Notes: generated from the letters alone by a model not told the origin. DNA of 46,058 nt from UBA9732 sp963606545 (GCA_963606545.1 CAVCYP010000009.1:1-46058); one strand, 5' to 3'; shown: positions 14,694 to 23,603, numbered from the stretch's first letter. Translations and numbers: made by a program.

Positions 14694-16493
14694 TCACTCC
14701 GTGAACTCAATATGAGTCTTCTGCATCTTTTCATGCAGATTCTGAATAATCTTTGGAGGCTCAACCTTTGGAGCTCTTGGGTCCAAAAGCCAGGTCTTGG
14801 CCCAGTGATGGTCATTAATCTGGAACATTGGAGGCTCTTTTACCATATCAATTGCCATTGCATACTGGCTTCTTGGAGCAAAAGCATCTCCAACAATCTT
14901 ATTGTAAAGTGAAGGTGGTGTACCTGGAATTGAGAACAGCTCGTCGCCCTTTTCAGCAAGCTGAGTAAGAGAACTAAGCAGGGCCCAGGTGTACGGATGT
15001 CTTGGCTCATAGAAGATATCCTCTACGGTTCCAATTTCAACAATCTGACCACCATACAAAACAGCAACACGCTCAGCAACGTTAGCAACAACGCCAAGGT
15101 CATGAGTGATATAAACGGTTGTGAAACCAAGCTGGTGCTGAAGATCCTTGATAAGTCTAATAATCTGAGCCTGAATTGTAACATCCAAAGCCGTAGTAGG
15201 CTCATCACAAATGAGAATCTTTGGCTGACAGGAAAGAGCAATTGCAATAACAATTCTCTGTCTCATTCCACCAGAGTACTGGAACGGATAATCGTTAAAT
15301 CTCTTTTCTGGCTCAGGAATACCAACCTTAGACATGATGTCCAAAGTTCTCTTTTTGGCTTCTTCCTGAGAGCACTTCTGATGCTTGAGAATAACTGTCA
15401 TTATCTGTTTTCCAATTGTGACAACTGGGTTTAGGGAAGTCATTGGATCTTGGAAAACGGTAGCTATCTTACAACCTCTAATTTGTTGCCAGTCTTTGGT
15501 ATATTTGACCTTTGAACAGTCAATAATTGCATAACCTTCAACAAAACCCTTCTCTTCATCCAGCTTCCTGAACTCAACTCTGAAGTTACAGGTTTCAAAA
15601 ATCTTATTTCTTTCAAGGCTGTCATTTAAGTCAACCCCGGAACTCATTGCAAGCCTGAAAGCCTTGTCCAATTTTTTCATAAACTTAAACTGGGTGAATT
15701 TGGGGTATCGGGCTATAGAGAGAAGGACTTCGTAGGCAAGGATTTTGTTGCGCTCTAAAGTAGCGTCAGACAGACCAAACGGATTTTTTGGGTCATCCAA
15801 GTTTGCAATCTTGGTCTCGCGAAGGGCCGTCAGATCTGCAATTTCCTTCTTGTCGCTTGCAACGCGGGTAGCATCAGAGGCATAAACCTGGGCTCTCTTT
15901 TTGATTAAGGCTATACGCTCTTGGGTAAGCGTCTTAATTTGCTCATTCCAAGTAGCTATCTGGGCCTTAATCTGCTGGATTTCAGCTGCGTCATTAGCGT
16001 CCTTGTGGTCTAGGGCCAACATGTAATTGGTACGGTCGACTATATTGTCTTTCAAGTCCTTAATTTTCTTTGAGAACTCAATTTCTTCGTTAGGGGTGAG
16101 CGACTTAGCGTGAGCAATCTCTTCCTTTTTCTGAGCAATGGCAACAAATTCCTTTGCACCACGTTCCAAAACGGAATACCTGTTGAGCATATCGTAAGCA
16201 TTCTTTAGAAGCTTCTTATTGTGGTCATTCAGTGGCGCAACAGTTTTGGATAACTCGTCGTCTGAAAAGATAATACTACCATTACTAACAAAGCCGTTGG
16301 AATCCAACATGCCGGCAAACGTCTTGGTCAAAACGGACTTTCCAGAACCACTTTCGCCTACAATTGCAATGGCCTCGTTCTCGTAAATATCCAACGAAAC
16401 ATGTCTAATAGCAGAAAGAATTCTACCACGAACATTAAACTTTACATCTACGTCTCTAAGGGACAGAAGAACTTTTTTATCAACGTTTTCCAT
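14694..16493 (-). CDS. oppD: oligopeptide ABC transporter ATP-binding protein OppD with a 250-residue insertion
   Basis: Partner ATPase of OppF, 599 residues against about 330-350 for ordinary OppD. Walker A (GESGSGKS) is at 46-53, then GSIIFSDDEL at about 72-81. An extra segment of about 250 residues, rich in Lys/Glu/Gln and probably partly coiled-coil (about 95-230), precedes the resumed core at WQQIRGCKIATVFQDPMTSLNP (335-356). Signature YSGGMRQR and Walker B ILICDEPTTALD follow at about 406-437. In the C-terminal tail the four iron-sulfur-type cysteines usual in this family are missing (FAPRSQYAMAIDM instead of FAPRCxxAxxxC). All catalytic ATPase motifs are intact. Confidence 0.92.
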   Translation of the reverse strand: MENVDKKVLLSLRDVDVKFNVRGRILSAIRHVSLDIYENEAIAIVGESGSGKSVLTKTFAGMLDSNGFVSNGSIIFSDDELSKTVAPLNDHNKKLLKNAYDMLNRYSVLERGAKEFVAIAQKKEEIAHAKSLTPNEEIEFSKKIKDLKDNIVDRTNYMLALDHKDANDAAEIQQIKAQIATWNEQIKTLTQERIALIKKRAQVYASDATRVASDKKEIADLTALRETKIANLDDPKNPFGLSDATLERNKILAYEVLLSIARYPKFTQFKFMKKLDKAFRLAMSSGVDLNDSLERNKIFETCNFRVEFRKLDEEKGFVEGYAIIDCSKVKYTKDWQQIRGCKIATVFQDPMTSLNPVVTIGKQIMTVILKHQKCSQEEAKKRTLDIMSKVGIPEPEKRFNDYPFQYSGGMRQRIVIAIALSCQPKILICDEPTTALDVTIQAQIIRLIKDLQHQLGFTTVYITHDLGVVANVAERVAVLYGGQIVEIGTVEDIFYEPRHPYTWALLSSLTQLAEKGDELFSIPGTPPSLYNKIVGDAFAPRSQYAMAIDMVKEPPMFQINDHHWAKTWLLDPRAPKVEPPKIIQNLHEKMQKTHIEFTE

Positions 16494-16504
16494 GCTCTGC
16501 CTCC

Positions 16505-17467
16505 TTACATGTGAGTCCTTGGGTCCGATGCATCAGCCAAATTCTGACCCAAAACGTATAGAATAATCGTAACCAGCGCAGCAATTGCAACTGGAGCCCA
16601 GAATTCCCACGGATAAATCAGGAACGCCGTCTGTGCTTCCTGAATCATTCTACCCAGAGACGGAACACTAGCAGAAAGACCAACGCCAATAAACGAAAGG
16701 AAAACCTCCATGGAAATGTAGGAAGGCAGCTCTGTAGCCAACAGCGTAACAATAACAGAAGTCATGAACGGCAAAATATTCTTGGAAACTATACGTGTAA
16801 TTGGAGTTCCCAAGCACCTTGAAGCCAGCGAATACTCCCTATCTCTAATAATCATTACCTGGGTCCTAAAGAAGTACGCAATACTCATCCACCCCGTAAT
16901 AGTCAGCGAAAACACGAAGCTCCAAAAGCCTGACCCGATTATATACACCAAAACCGATATCATTAAGATGTACGGCACGTTTGCTATAATGTTATAAATA
17001 ACCAACATCACATGGTCAAAGTTCTTTGAGTAGCCCCAAACAGCACCCATTAGAATACCAATTGTCATGTTAATGGCCGCACAAATAACAGCCAAAAGGA
17101 TACTGGTTCTAGCAGAGGCCCAAATTCCATAGAAGATTGAGTTTCCAAGACCACCTGAGCCAAGACACCACTTAAAGGAGAAACCTCCAGTTAAGGCCAT
17201 AGCCTCTGCAGGGCTCTTGTTGAACATAATTGCATTTGTGACGTTCTCGTTTGGATCATACTTACAGAAAATTGGAATCACAAAAGCACAAACCAGAAGA
17301 GCAACAAACGTTGCCAACAGTATCCAGTTAGTCTTTCTTCTAAAGAAAACTCTGAAGACTGACTTCCAGTAAGAATATCTTGGAGCAATAATCTTCTCCG
17401 ATTCAATTGCATCGTGATCAATGAAGGTAAACAATTCATCTTCATTGGTAATCTTTACATTATCCAT
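16505..17467 (-). CDS. oppC: oligopeptide ABC transporter permease OppC
   Basis: The second membrane subunit of the importer, 320 residues, normal for OppC. It has a cytoplasmic N-terminal stretch, then a first membrane segment (WILLATFVALLVCAFVIPIF) and five more. The permease coupling loop is recognisable (YSLASRCLGTPITRIVSKNILPF), and the C-terminus carries the family ending (LGQNLADASDPR). A GGAGG Shine-Dalgarno precedes the ATG, which starts 2 nt after the oppB stop, so translation of the two is coupled. Confidence 0.95.
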   Translation of the reverse strand: MDNVKITNEDELFTFIDHDAIESEKIIAPRYSYWKSVFRVFFRRKTNWILLATFVALLVCAFVIPIFCKYDPNENVTNAIMFNKSPAEAMALTGGFSFKWCLGSGGLGNSIFYGIWASARTSILLAVICAAINMTIGILMGAVWGYSKNFDHVMLVIYNIIANVPYILMISVLVYIIGSGFWSFVFSLTITGWMSIAYFFRTQVMIIRDREYSLASRCLGTPITRIVSKNILPFMTSVIVTLLATELPSYISMEVFLSFIGVGLSASVPSLGRMIQEAQTAFLIYPWEFWAPVAIAALVTIILYVLGQNLADASDPRTHM

Positions 17468-17469
17468 GA

Positions 17470-19047
17470 TTATCTACCTCCTTTAGTCTCAAATGAAATT
17501 CGTGGGTCATATTTTGCCATCAGCAGATCCCCGCAAATCTGTGAAATAATTGAAAGAGCGGTATAGAACAGCGTACAGGCAACTATGACTCCATTATCGT
17601 GGCCGTTAATAGCTGTAGTCAGCAGGTTTCCAACACCTGGAACGGCGTAGACTCTTTCTGTAATAATTGCACCAGTCAAACTTCCTAAAATACTTCCTGG
17701 AATACCATGAATAATAGGGATAATTGCATTCTTGGAAATATGCTTGGAGAAAATTTCACCTTCTGAAAGACCTTCAGCCCTTGCGAACTTAACATAATCA
17801 GAGTTCATCTGGTCAATCATGTATCTTCTCATCCATTTCATAAGGCTTCCAACAGAAGGAAGAGCAAGAGAAATAGTTGGAAGAATATAAGCTAAGAACT
17901 GAACCTGCGCGGTTGCAAACTTATAAGGCAGGTTGAAAGCACGGGTTCCAATAGCAGCAAAGAGGAAGATGTAGGCCAAAGATGGAACGGACATGATGAA
18001 GATGATATACCACATACCAATCTTATCAACGATGGTATCTTTCTTACGTGCCATAAGAATTCCAAGGGGCAAACCTAGGAGATAGGCTATTATTGAAGCA
18101 ATGATACCTATTACAAAAGAGTTCTCAATCATGCTTAAGCCGGTACGTCTATAGGAAGCAACGGTGTACTTGTCGTTAAAGCGCTCTTTCTCAGCTTCTG
18201 TTAGCTCTCCAGAATTGTAGGTAACAGAATGGAAGTCTGCTGCTGTTTCATCATACTGATCTGTGCCAACCAAAGCAGGATACTGTTGAGTTCTTGTAGC
18301 TAGGTCTCCCTGTGGCTGAGTAATAACAGAAGAAATCTCCTGTCCTCTGTAACGAGTATAGGAGACACCAAGATTCAAATGTATCCAGTTCTGATGGATA
18401 AACGGGAATCTTGAGTCAAAGTAAAGTAGATACTTATGAGTTGTACCACTTCCAACAATAGCAAAAAGTCCATTGTAAGGGTCTTTTTCAAAGTGAACAT
18501 AACGGTCTGTTAGGCTTTCATCTTTAACGTCTTTTGTTGTTTCAACGGTAAAAAGGCCTTTAATGTAATCCAAAAGCCTCAAAATCATGGCTCTGTTTCT
18601 TACGGCAAGAAGATAGCCAGTTCCGCCTGGTTTCAACTGTCCCTTAGTTCTTCCAGAAGAATAAGTAATTGGCTCAAGTCTGATAATTTCATAGCCTTGA
18701 CCTTCGTATTCCTTAATAAACTGTTGAGCAACATCACTGGACAAATAATCCTCTCCAGCCTGTCGTTGAATCATTTTTGTCTCAGAAGTAACAAATGCCG
18801 AATCTGTTGCACTATAATTTTGAGACAAATAATTCGTGTAGTTTACAAATTCCAAATACCCATATCTTTGATACTGGGTGTATTCGTAAACAACCCTGTC
18901 ATTGTTGCTTCTCTTGTTCCAGACGTCATCCTGTTGGAAAATTACACTTCTATCCGTTAATGAAAAGATAAGAAGCATAACAGTCCAGATAACTACCAGT
19001 AACGAGAAAAGCGAAAAAAGAATACGCCTTAATAGATACTTCCTCAT
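17470..19047 (-). CDS. oppB: oligopeptide ABC transporter permease OppB with a large extracytoplasmic insertion
   Basis: A 525-residue permease against about 306 for ordinary OppB. The first membrane segment (about residues 9-31) is followed by a soluble stretch of about 270 residues before the second (ENSFVIGIIASIIAYLLGLPLGI). This stretch should lie in the periplasm, facing the binding protein. The remaining segments and the coupling loop (VKFARAEGLSEGEIFSKHISKNAIIPII) are normal. Transcription from oppA must pass a terminator-like hairpin to reach it. A GGAGAGAAGG Shine-Dalgarno lies upstream. Confidence 0.93.
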   Translation of the reverse strand: MRKYLLRRILFSLFSLLVVIWTVMLLIFSLTDRSVIFQQDDVWNKRSNNDRVVYEYTQYQRYGYLEFVNYTNYLSQNYSATDSAFVTSETKMIQRQAGEDYLSSDVAQQFIKEYEGQGYEIIRLEPITYSSGRTKGQLKPGGTGYLLAVRNRAMILRLLDYIKGLFTVETTKDVKDESLTDRYVHFEKDPYNGLFAIVGSGTTHKYLLYFDSRFPFIHQNWIHLNLGVSYTRYRGQEISSVITQPQGDLATRTQQYPALVGTDQYDETAADFHSVTYNSGELTEAEKERFNDKYTVASYRRTGLSMIENSFVIGIIASIIAYLLGLPLGILMARKKDTIVDKIGMWYIIFIMSVPSLAYIFLFAAIGTRAFNLPYKFATAQVQFLAYILPTISLALPSVGSLMKWMRRYMIDQMNSDYVKFARAEGLSEGEIFSKHISKNAIIPIIHGIPGSILGSLTGAIITERVYAVPGVGNLLTTAINGHDNGVIVACTLFYTALSIISQICGDLLMAKYDPRISFETKGGR

Positions 19048-19132
19048 AATCTACTCGTCCTTCTCTCCTTTGGACAATATCTTGCTCTATAATAACATAT
19101 CCAAAGCCAATCTTATAAAGCAAAATCTTGCT

Positions 19133-19174
19133 CAAAAAATACCATGGGAGGACATCCTTTGATGCCCTCCCATG
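19133..19174 (-). terminator. attenuating terminator between oppA and oppB
   Basis: On the minus strand a 14-bp stem with one G-U pair (arms CATGGGAGGGCATC and GATGTCCTCCCATG) closes a 4-nt AAAG loop at 19174-19143. It is followed by GTATTTTTT (U-run 19139-19134). This is a good intrinsic terminator. Partial read-through would give more OppA than membrane subunits, the stoichiometry usual for binding-protein transporters. Confidence 0.85.
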
Positions 19175-19204
19175 AAAATTGCATTTAATACACTAAAGTG
19201 TTTA

Positions 19205-21328
19205 TTAGAACAAACCAATAACCTTTGTCATGTATCCAGCACCGTTTCCAAGGAAGGTGTCAAGATATGAACAAGGATCACCGTAGTCTGGACCCCAACC
19301 TGAACCGTAGAACAAGTCAAAGTTTCCAGCCTCTCCATTGGAAGCTCTGTAACCAGAAGCATAGTAGTCAGCACTTGTTGTTGTCTCAACAAGGTTGATA
19401 ACTACGTTCTCAGCGCCAAGGCAGTCTTCAATGACTTTCTTAACAGCCTGAGCTTCTGCTGTGATGGTTGCGCTTGGTGAGTAGTAAACAACATCAATGC
19501 AAATTGGCCATTCAACAGATGCGCCAAGTTCTTCCTTAGCAGCTGCGAGGCAAGCCTTTGCACCTTCTGGATCATACCAGCCGTTTACACCATCAGCAAC
19601 TGTGATGCCAGCACCAAGCTGGTCGCAGTAGTACTGTACGAGTTCGCCGTACAAGGTACCAGCTGCCCAAGTCTTTCCGTCAACTGTAACATCTTCAACA
19701 AGCTGTACGAACTCTGGATGTGTGTACATGTTTCTGACGTTTGTACAAGCAAGGTCTGCACCTCTTCTTGTTGCATTGACAGTTTCCTTGTCATAAGCCT
19801 TCAAGACGGCCTTTCTGAAGTTCTTGTTAAGAAGAGCTGTTGCTGTGTCAATCTTCTGGCTCTCTGTCTTTGGAGAGGCAGCAGCGCCACTTGCGAGTGC
19901 AAAGGTTCCTCTGTTGAGGTTAAGTCCACCAAAGAAGGTTGTAGAAGTTGTATCTGAAATGTAGTGATACTTGTCAAAGTTTCCGTCAGCCTTTGCAAGA
20001 GCAAGGGTTCCGTTTCCTTCGCCAAGACCCATACCAGCATAGACACCATCACAGACATCTTTGTAAAGCTGTGTTGGGTTCTCACCAGCATCATAGATCC
20101 ATGTAATAGAATCAAGGTTTACGCTCTCTGGATCATAGTAGTTAGGGTTTCTAACAACTTTGATGATAGAAGAGTCGTTGAGCTGCTGAAGCAGGAAGGC
20201 ACCACAGTAGACCTGTGAAGAAACATCTGTTGCTTTTCCATAGGTGTAGGTGTTGACATCTGCAAAAGCTGTTGCATATTCGCTGATTCCAAAGACACCA
20301 CCACGTGAGAGATAGAAGCTCTCGCAAATTGGTGCAAAGCAGCTATATGTAAGCATTGTGATAAAGTAGCTGGTTGGCTGAGCAAGTGTAATCTGAAGAG
20401 TGTACTTGTCAACTGCCTTGTAACCTACATCATCCCATGTGCCACCAGCAAGGTACTCTGAAACGCCAGTGATGACGCCTTCAACGAGCCACTCAAGACC
20501 AGCCTGAGCATCCAACATGTGGTGGAAGCCAGCTTCAAAGTCTTTTGCTGTGACTTCTGCATACTTGACGCCTTCTGATGTTGACCACCAAGCACCTTCT
20601 CTAATATTGAAGGTATAAACAAGACCGTCATCTGATACTGACCAGGTCTCAGCAAGAGCTGGAATCATCTTACCAAGGTTGTTGTACTGAACAAGACCAT
20701 CAACACAGTTTACCAGAATCTCTGTATCTGACTGTGAAGAAGTATTGAGAGTATCAAGTGTTACAGGTGCTGTTGCGAAGGTATAGGTGTAGTTCTTGTT
20801 GATTGAGTGACCATGAGCGGTGAGATAGCCAATAGGATCATACTCGCCTTCGCCCTTAACTGCCTTGTCCCAGAGCTCAAGAAGTTCGTTTCTTTCTGCT
20901 GGAGTAAGGAAGTCGTCACCAGAAATTACAAGACCCTTCCATCTGTCATCATCATTTCCCCACTGAACATATGGAACTGTTCTTGGAGCAATTCTGGAAA
21001 TTGTGTATGCACCATTCTGTGTTGTAGTTGGGAGCATAACAGCAGAATCAAGAAGATAAGCCTCAGCCTCTGCATAGAGGACAAATCTTTCAGAATCTGT
21101 AGCTGCAGCCTTAGCTTCCATACAGAGTTCCTCATACTCGCCAAGAACTGAGTAATAGATTTCTTCGTCATCACCACGTACATATGTTGATGGCTTTTCA
21201 ACCTTTACTTCTTCTTGAACAGTAGTTGTAGGTGTTGTTGCTGGAGTTGTTGTGCTTTCTGCTGCACCCTGTGCAAAAACAGAAACGAGAACAAGAGAAA
21301 CCAGCAAAAGAACTGTCAGTTTTTTCAT
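19205..21328 (-). CDS. oppA: oligopeptide-binding protein OppA, apparently circularly permuted
   Basis: A 707-residue secreted protein of the SBP_bac_5 family that delivers peptides to OppBCDF. The signal peptide (MKKLTVLLLVSLVLVSVFAQ) is followed by a Thr-rich linker. Residues about 57-137 (with EYEELCMEAKAAATDSERF and LYAEAEAYLLDSAVMLP) match the segment that normally ends OppA. The usual OppA start appears only at about residue 180 (YTFATAPVTLDTLNTSSQ) and the core runs on (VTAKDFEAGFHHMLD). The protein stops about 20 residues after SGWGPDYGDPCSYLDTFLGN, where ordinary OppA has about 90 residues left. The order is thus rotated. The start at 21328 has AGGAGG; the longer frame to 21406 is not supported. 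Confidence 0.93.
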   Translation of the reverse strand: MKKLTVLLLVSLVLVSVFAQGAAESTTTPATTPTTTVQEEVKVEKPSTYVRGDDEEIYYSVLGEYEELCMEAKAAATDSERFVLYAEAEAYLLDSAVMLPTTTQNGAYTISRIAPRTVPYVQWGNDDDRWKGLVISGDDFLTPAERNELLELWDKAVKGEGEYDPIGYLTAHGHSINKNYTYTFATAPVTLDTLNTSSQSDTEILVNCVDGLVQYNNLGKMIPALAETWSVSDDGLVYTFNIREGAWWSTSEGVKYAEVTAKDFEAGFHHMLDAQAGLEWLVEGVITGVSEYLAGGTWDDVGYKAVDKYTLQITLAQPTSYFITMLTYSCFAPICESFYLSRGGVFGISEYATAFADVNTYTYGKATDVSSQVYCGAFLLQQLNDSSIIKVVRNPNYYDPESVNLDSITWIYDAGENPTQLYKDVCDGVYAGMGLGEGNGTLALAKADGNFDKYHYISDTTSTTFFGGLNLNRGTFALASGAAASPKTESQKIDTATALLNKNFRKAVLKAYDKETVNATRRGADLACTNVRNMYTHPEFVQLVEDVTVDGKTWAAGTLYGELVQYYCDQLGAGITVADGVNGWYDPEGAKACLAAAKEELGASVEWPICIDVVYYSPSATITAEAQAVKKVIEDCLGAENVVINLVETTTSADYYASGYRASNGEAGNFDLFYGSGWGPDYGDPCSYLDTFLGNGAGYMTKVIGLF

Positions 21329-21373
21329 GTTTTTCCTCCTGAATAAGAAATCCTTAAAATTAAGTTTTCTAAA

Positions 21374-21403
21374 ATAATACAGGAAGAGTGATTTTTTTTT
21401 CAA
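21374..21403 (-). promoter_or_regulatory. promoter of oppA
   Basis: On the minus strand TTGAAA (21403-21398), an 18-bp spacer that includes a run of A, and TATTAT (21379-21374). Transcription would start near 21367, giving a leader of about 40 nt with the AGGAGG Shine-Dalgarno. Confidence 0.55.
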
Positions 21404-21421
21404 CAAAAAAATACATAATAA

Positions 21422-21446
21422 AACACAAAATTTTAAAATTTGTGTT
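21422..21446 (-). terminator. AT-rich terminator after galE
   Basis: AACACAAA (21422-21429) and TTTGTGTT (21439-21446) form an 8-bp stem around an ATTTTAAAA loop that can pair further. On the minus strand it is followed by TTATTATGTATTTTTTT. It lies 26 bp after the galE stop. The stem is AT-rich, so strength is uncertain. Confidence 0.5.
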
Positions 21447-21471
21447 GTTTTGTGAATAAAATTACAAAATT

Positions 21472-22494
21472 TTACAAATTGTTAGTATTAAAACCATTTG
21501 GATTGTTCTTTTGCCATCTCCAAGAGTCTTCACACATCCTTTGAAGGTCATATTTTGTTTCAAAACCAAGCACAGCCTTAGCCTTGCTAGGATCCGCATA
21601 TACGGTAGCCAAATCCCCCGCCCTTCTTTCTCCAATAACATAAGGAACTTTTTGTCCGCTTGCCTTCTCAAACGCATGAACAATATCAAGAACACTAGAG
21701 CCTTTTCCAGAACCAATGTTAAAAATCTCACAGCCGGTGTTCTTTGCAGCAAAGCCAAGAGCATAAAGATGCGCTCTTGCAAGGTCTACAACGTGAATAT
21801 AATCTCTAACCCCAGTTCCGTCCGGAGTATCGTAATCATCACCAAAAACAGTAAGGTGGTCCCTCTTGCCAATAGCCACTTGAGTTACATACGGCATTAA
21901 GTTGTTTGGAATTCCTTGTGGGTCCTCACCTAAAAGTCCGCTTTCATGTGCCCCAACTGGGTTAAAATATCTTAAAAGAACAATAGAAAGTTCTGGGTCT
22001 GCAACACAAAAAGCTTTGAACATCTGTTCAGACATGTACTTTGTCCATCCATAAGGATTAGTACAATTTCCAGTATTTGAGCTTTCAACCAATGGCATCT
22101 CGTTGTCACCAGAATAGACTGTTGCACTTGAAGAGAAGACCAAACGCTTTACATTGTGCTGGTTCATCACTTCCATAAGCGTCATTGTGGCCTCAAGATT
22201 ATTCTTAAAATATTCAAGAGGCTTTCTTACACTCTCACCAACTGCCTTAAGTCCAGCAAAGTGAATCACTTCATCAATAGCACATTCGCTAAAAACCTTA
22301 TCCAATGCGGTTTTGTCACATACATTTATATTATAGAAAAGAGGTCGTTTGCCGGTAATGGTCTTCACTCTATCCAAGGCTTCTTCATGGCTATTACATA
22401 GATTATCAACCACAACTACATCATAACCCGCATTAATCAGCTCTACGCAGGTATGAGAACCAATAAAACCAGCACCACCAGTTACTAAAACCAT
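21472..22494 (-). CDS. galE: UDP-glucose 4-epimerase
   Basis: Interconverts UDP-glucose and UDP-galactose for galactose use and surface sugar synthesis. The 340-residue short-chain dehydrogenase has GGAGFIGSH (NAD loop, residues 6-14), HFAGLKAVGESV, the catalytic SSSATVY stretch (Ser121-123) and Tyr148/Lys152 in NPYGWTK, where most GalE proteins have NPYGRTK or a similar motif. The C-terminal RRAGDLATVYADPSKA is typical. The neighbours do not form a sugar operon. Confidence 0.95.
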   Translation of the reverse strand: MVLVTGGAGFIGSHTCVELINAGYDVVVVDNLCNSHEEALDRVKTITGKRPLFYNINVCDKTALDKVFSECAIDEVIHFAGLKAVGESVRKPLEYFKNNLEATMTLMEVMNQHNVKRLVFSSSATVYSGDNEMPLVESSNTGNCTNPYGWTKYMSEQMFKAFCVADPELSIVLLRYFNPVGAHESGLLGEDPQGIPNNLMPYVTQVAIGKRDHLTVFGDDYDTPDGTGVRDYIHVVDLARAHLYALGFAAKNTGCEIFNIGSGKGSSVLDIVHAFEKASGQKVPYVIGERRAGDLATVYADPSKAKAVLGFETKYDLQRMCEDSWRWQKNNPNGFNTNNL

Positions 22495-22518
22495 AAGAAC
22501 CTCTCAAAAATATTCTTA

Positions 22519-22547
22519 TTGAACCAAAGTTGCCGATATTATATCAT
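22519..22547 (+). promoter_or_regulatory. promoter of the alpha/beta hydrolase gene
   Basis: TTGAAC (22519-22524), 17-bp spacer, TATCAT (22542-22547). Transcription would start at about 22554, 3 nt before the ATG at 22557, so the mRNA may be nearly leaderless. Confidence 0.5.
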
Positions 22548-22556
22548 AATTTACCT

Positions 22557-23594
22557 ATGAGCGATTATCCTTTGAACTGGAAAATAAAAAGAATTCTCAA
22601 ATTGAAGAAAGCCGTAGACATTCCAGATGTCGTCACTGCTTCTGAAAAAGAGATTGACGAATACAATCGCTCAGACATCAAAGCCCAGCATGCCTTCAAG
22701 GCTCTTTATAAGCCAGTTACAAAAGATATTCTTAAAAGAACCTTCATAATTCCAGTAAAAGATGGCGCAATTACGGGGTATCTGTTTGAAAAATACAAGG
22801 ATCGTGCCGTTTCAGGCCAGAGTTCTCTGATTATCTACTTCCATGATGGCGGATGGATGCTGGGCAACATTTCCAAATGCTGTGCCTTTTGTAGCAATAT
22901 TTGTAACGTCACGGGAGCATCGGTTTTGGCGGTTGACTTTAGGCTGGCTCCTAAGTTTAAGTTTCCAGTTCCGGTTGAAGATTGCTATGAGGCCCTTCTT
23001 TGGGCGGCTCAAGGTGCTAGATATTGGCGCATAGACCCGGACAAGATTTATCTCATGGGGATGGCTACAGGTGGAAATTTGGCCGCAGCCGTGAGTAGGC
23101 TTTCACGAGACAGAAAAGGGCCAAAGCTTGCGGGTCAAATCTTGGTTTCCCCTATGTCAGACGGCCGTATGAGAACGGATAGCTATGAGAAATTCAAGGA
23201 GAATTTGGTTTTCGCCAGCAAAGAAATGTCGTTCTACATTCAAAACTACTCAAGAGAACCAAAAGACATCTTGGATCCGCTTTTCTCTCCACTTTTGGCA
23301 AGAGATAACTCAAGATTGCCCCAGACTCTGATTTTTGCTTCAGAATTCGACCCTCTCTTTGATGACGCAAAGCTGTACAGTAATGTTCTCAATGAAGCCG
23401 ATACTCCTTCAAAGTTCCTTGTCATGAAAGGGCTCTTCCCCGGGTTTTTAAAGTATCCAAGTAGCCCAGGTTGGCTGGACATAATGCTAGCAATTGGCTC
23501 TTTTGTAGGTGGCAGAGCAGTAAAAGATGTTGAGATTATGACAGATGCAGAGCGGCGCAAGTTCTCGCGCAGACCTCAGCTAATAGTTCAATAA
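22557..23594 (+). CDS. alpha/beta hydrolase (hormone-sensitive-lipase-like esterase)
   Basis: A 345-residue cytoplasmic hydrolase resembling the HSL family of carboxylesterases. Visible are the oxyanion region (IIYFHDGGWMLGN, HDGG in place of HGGG), the VDFRLAPKFKFPVPVEDCYEALLW stretch typical of the family and a LIFASEFDPLFDDAKLY region with the expected Asp. The nucleophile motif normally G-D-S-A-G is here GMATGGN, with no serine in the elbow. Activity is therefore doubtful, or a different nucleophile is used. The frame opens at TTG 22530, but ATG 22557 gives the natural start (MSDYPLNWKIKR). No Shine-Dalgarno is visible. Confidence 0.8.
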   Translation: MSDYPLNWKIKRILKLKKAVDIPDVVTASEKEIDEYNRSDIKAQHAFKALYKPVTKDILKRTFIIPVKDGAITGYLFEKYKDRAVSGQSSLIIYFHDGGWMLGNISKCCAFCSNICNVTGASVLAVDFRLAPKFKFPVPVEDCYEALLWAAQGARYWRIDPDKIYLMGMATGGNLAAAVSRLSRDRKGPKLAGQILVSPMSDGRMRTDSYEKFKENLVFASKEMSFYIQNYSREPKDILDPLFSPLLARDNSRLPQTLIFASEFDPLFDDAKLYSNVLNEADTPSKFLVMKGLFPGFLKYPSSPGWLDIMLAIGSFVGGRAVKDVEIMTDAERRKFSRRPQLIVQ

Positions 23595-23603
23595 ATACTT
23601 TTG

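Noticed and set aside
14684..14815. N-terminal extension of the OppF reading frame
   Set aside because: It lies within oppD in another frame, has no family similarity, and the start at 14683 has a strong Shine-Dalgarno.
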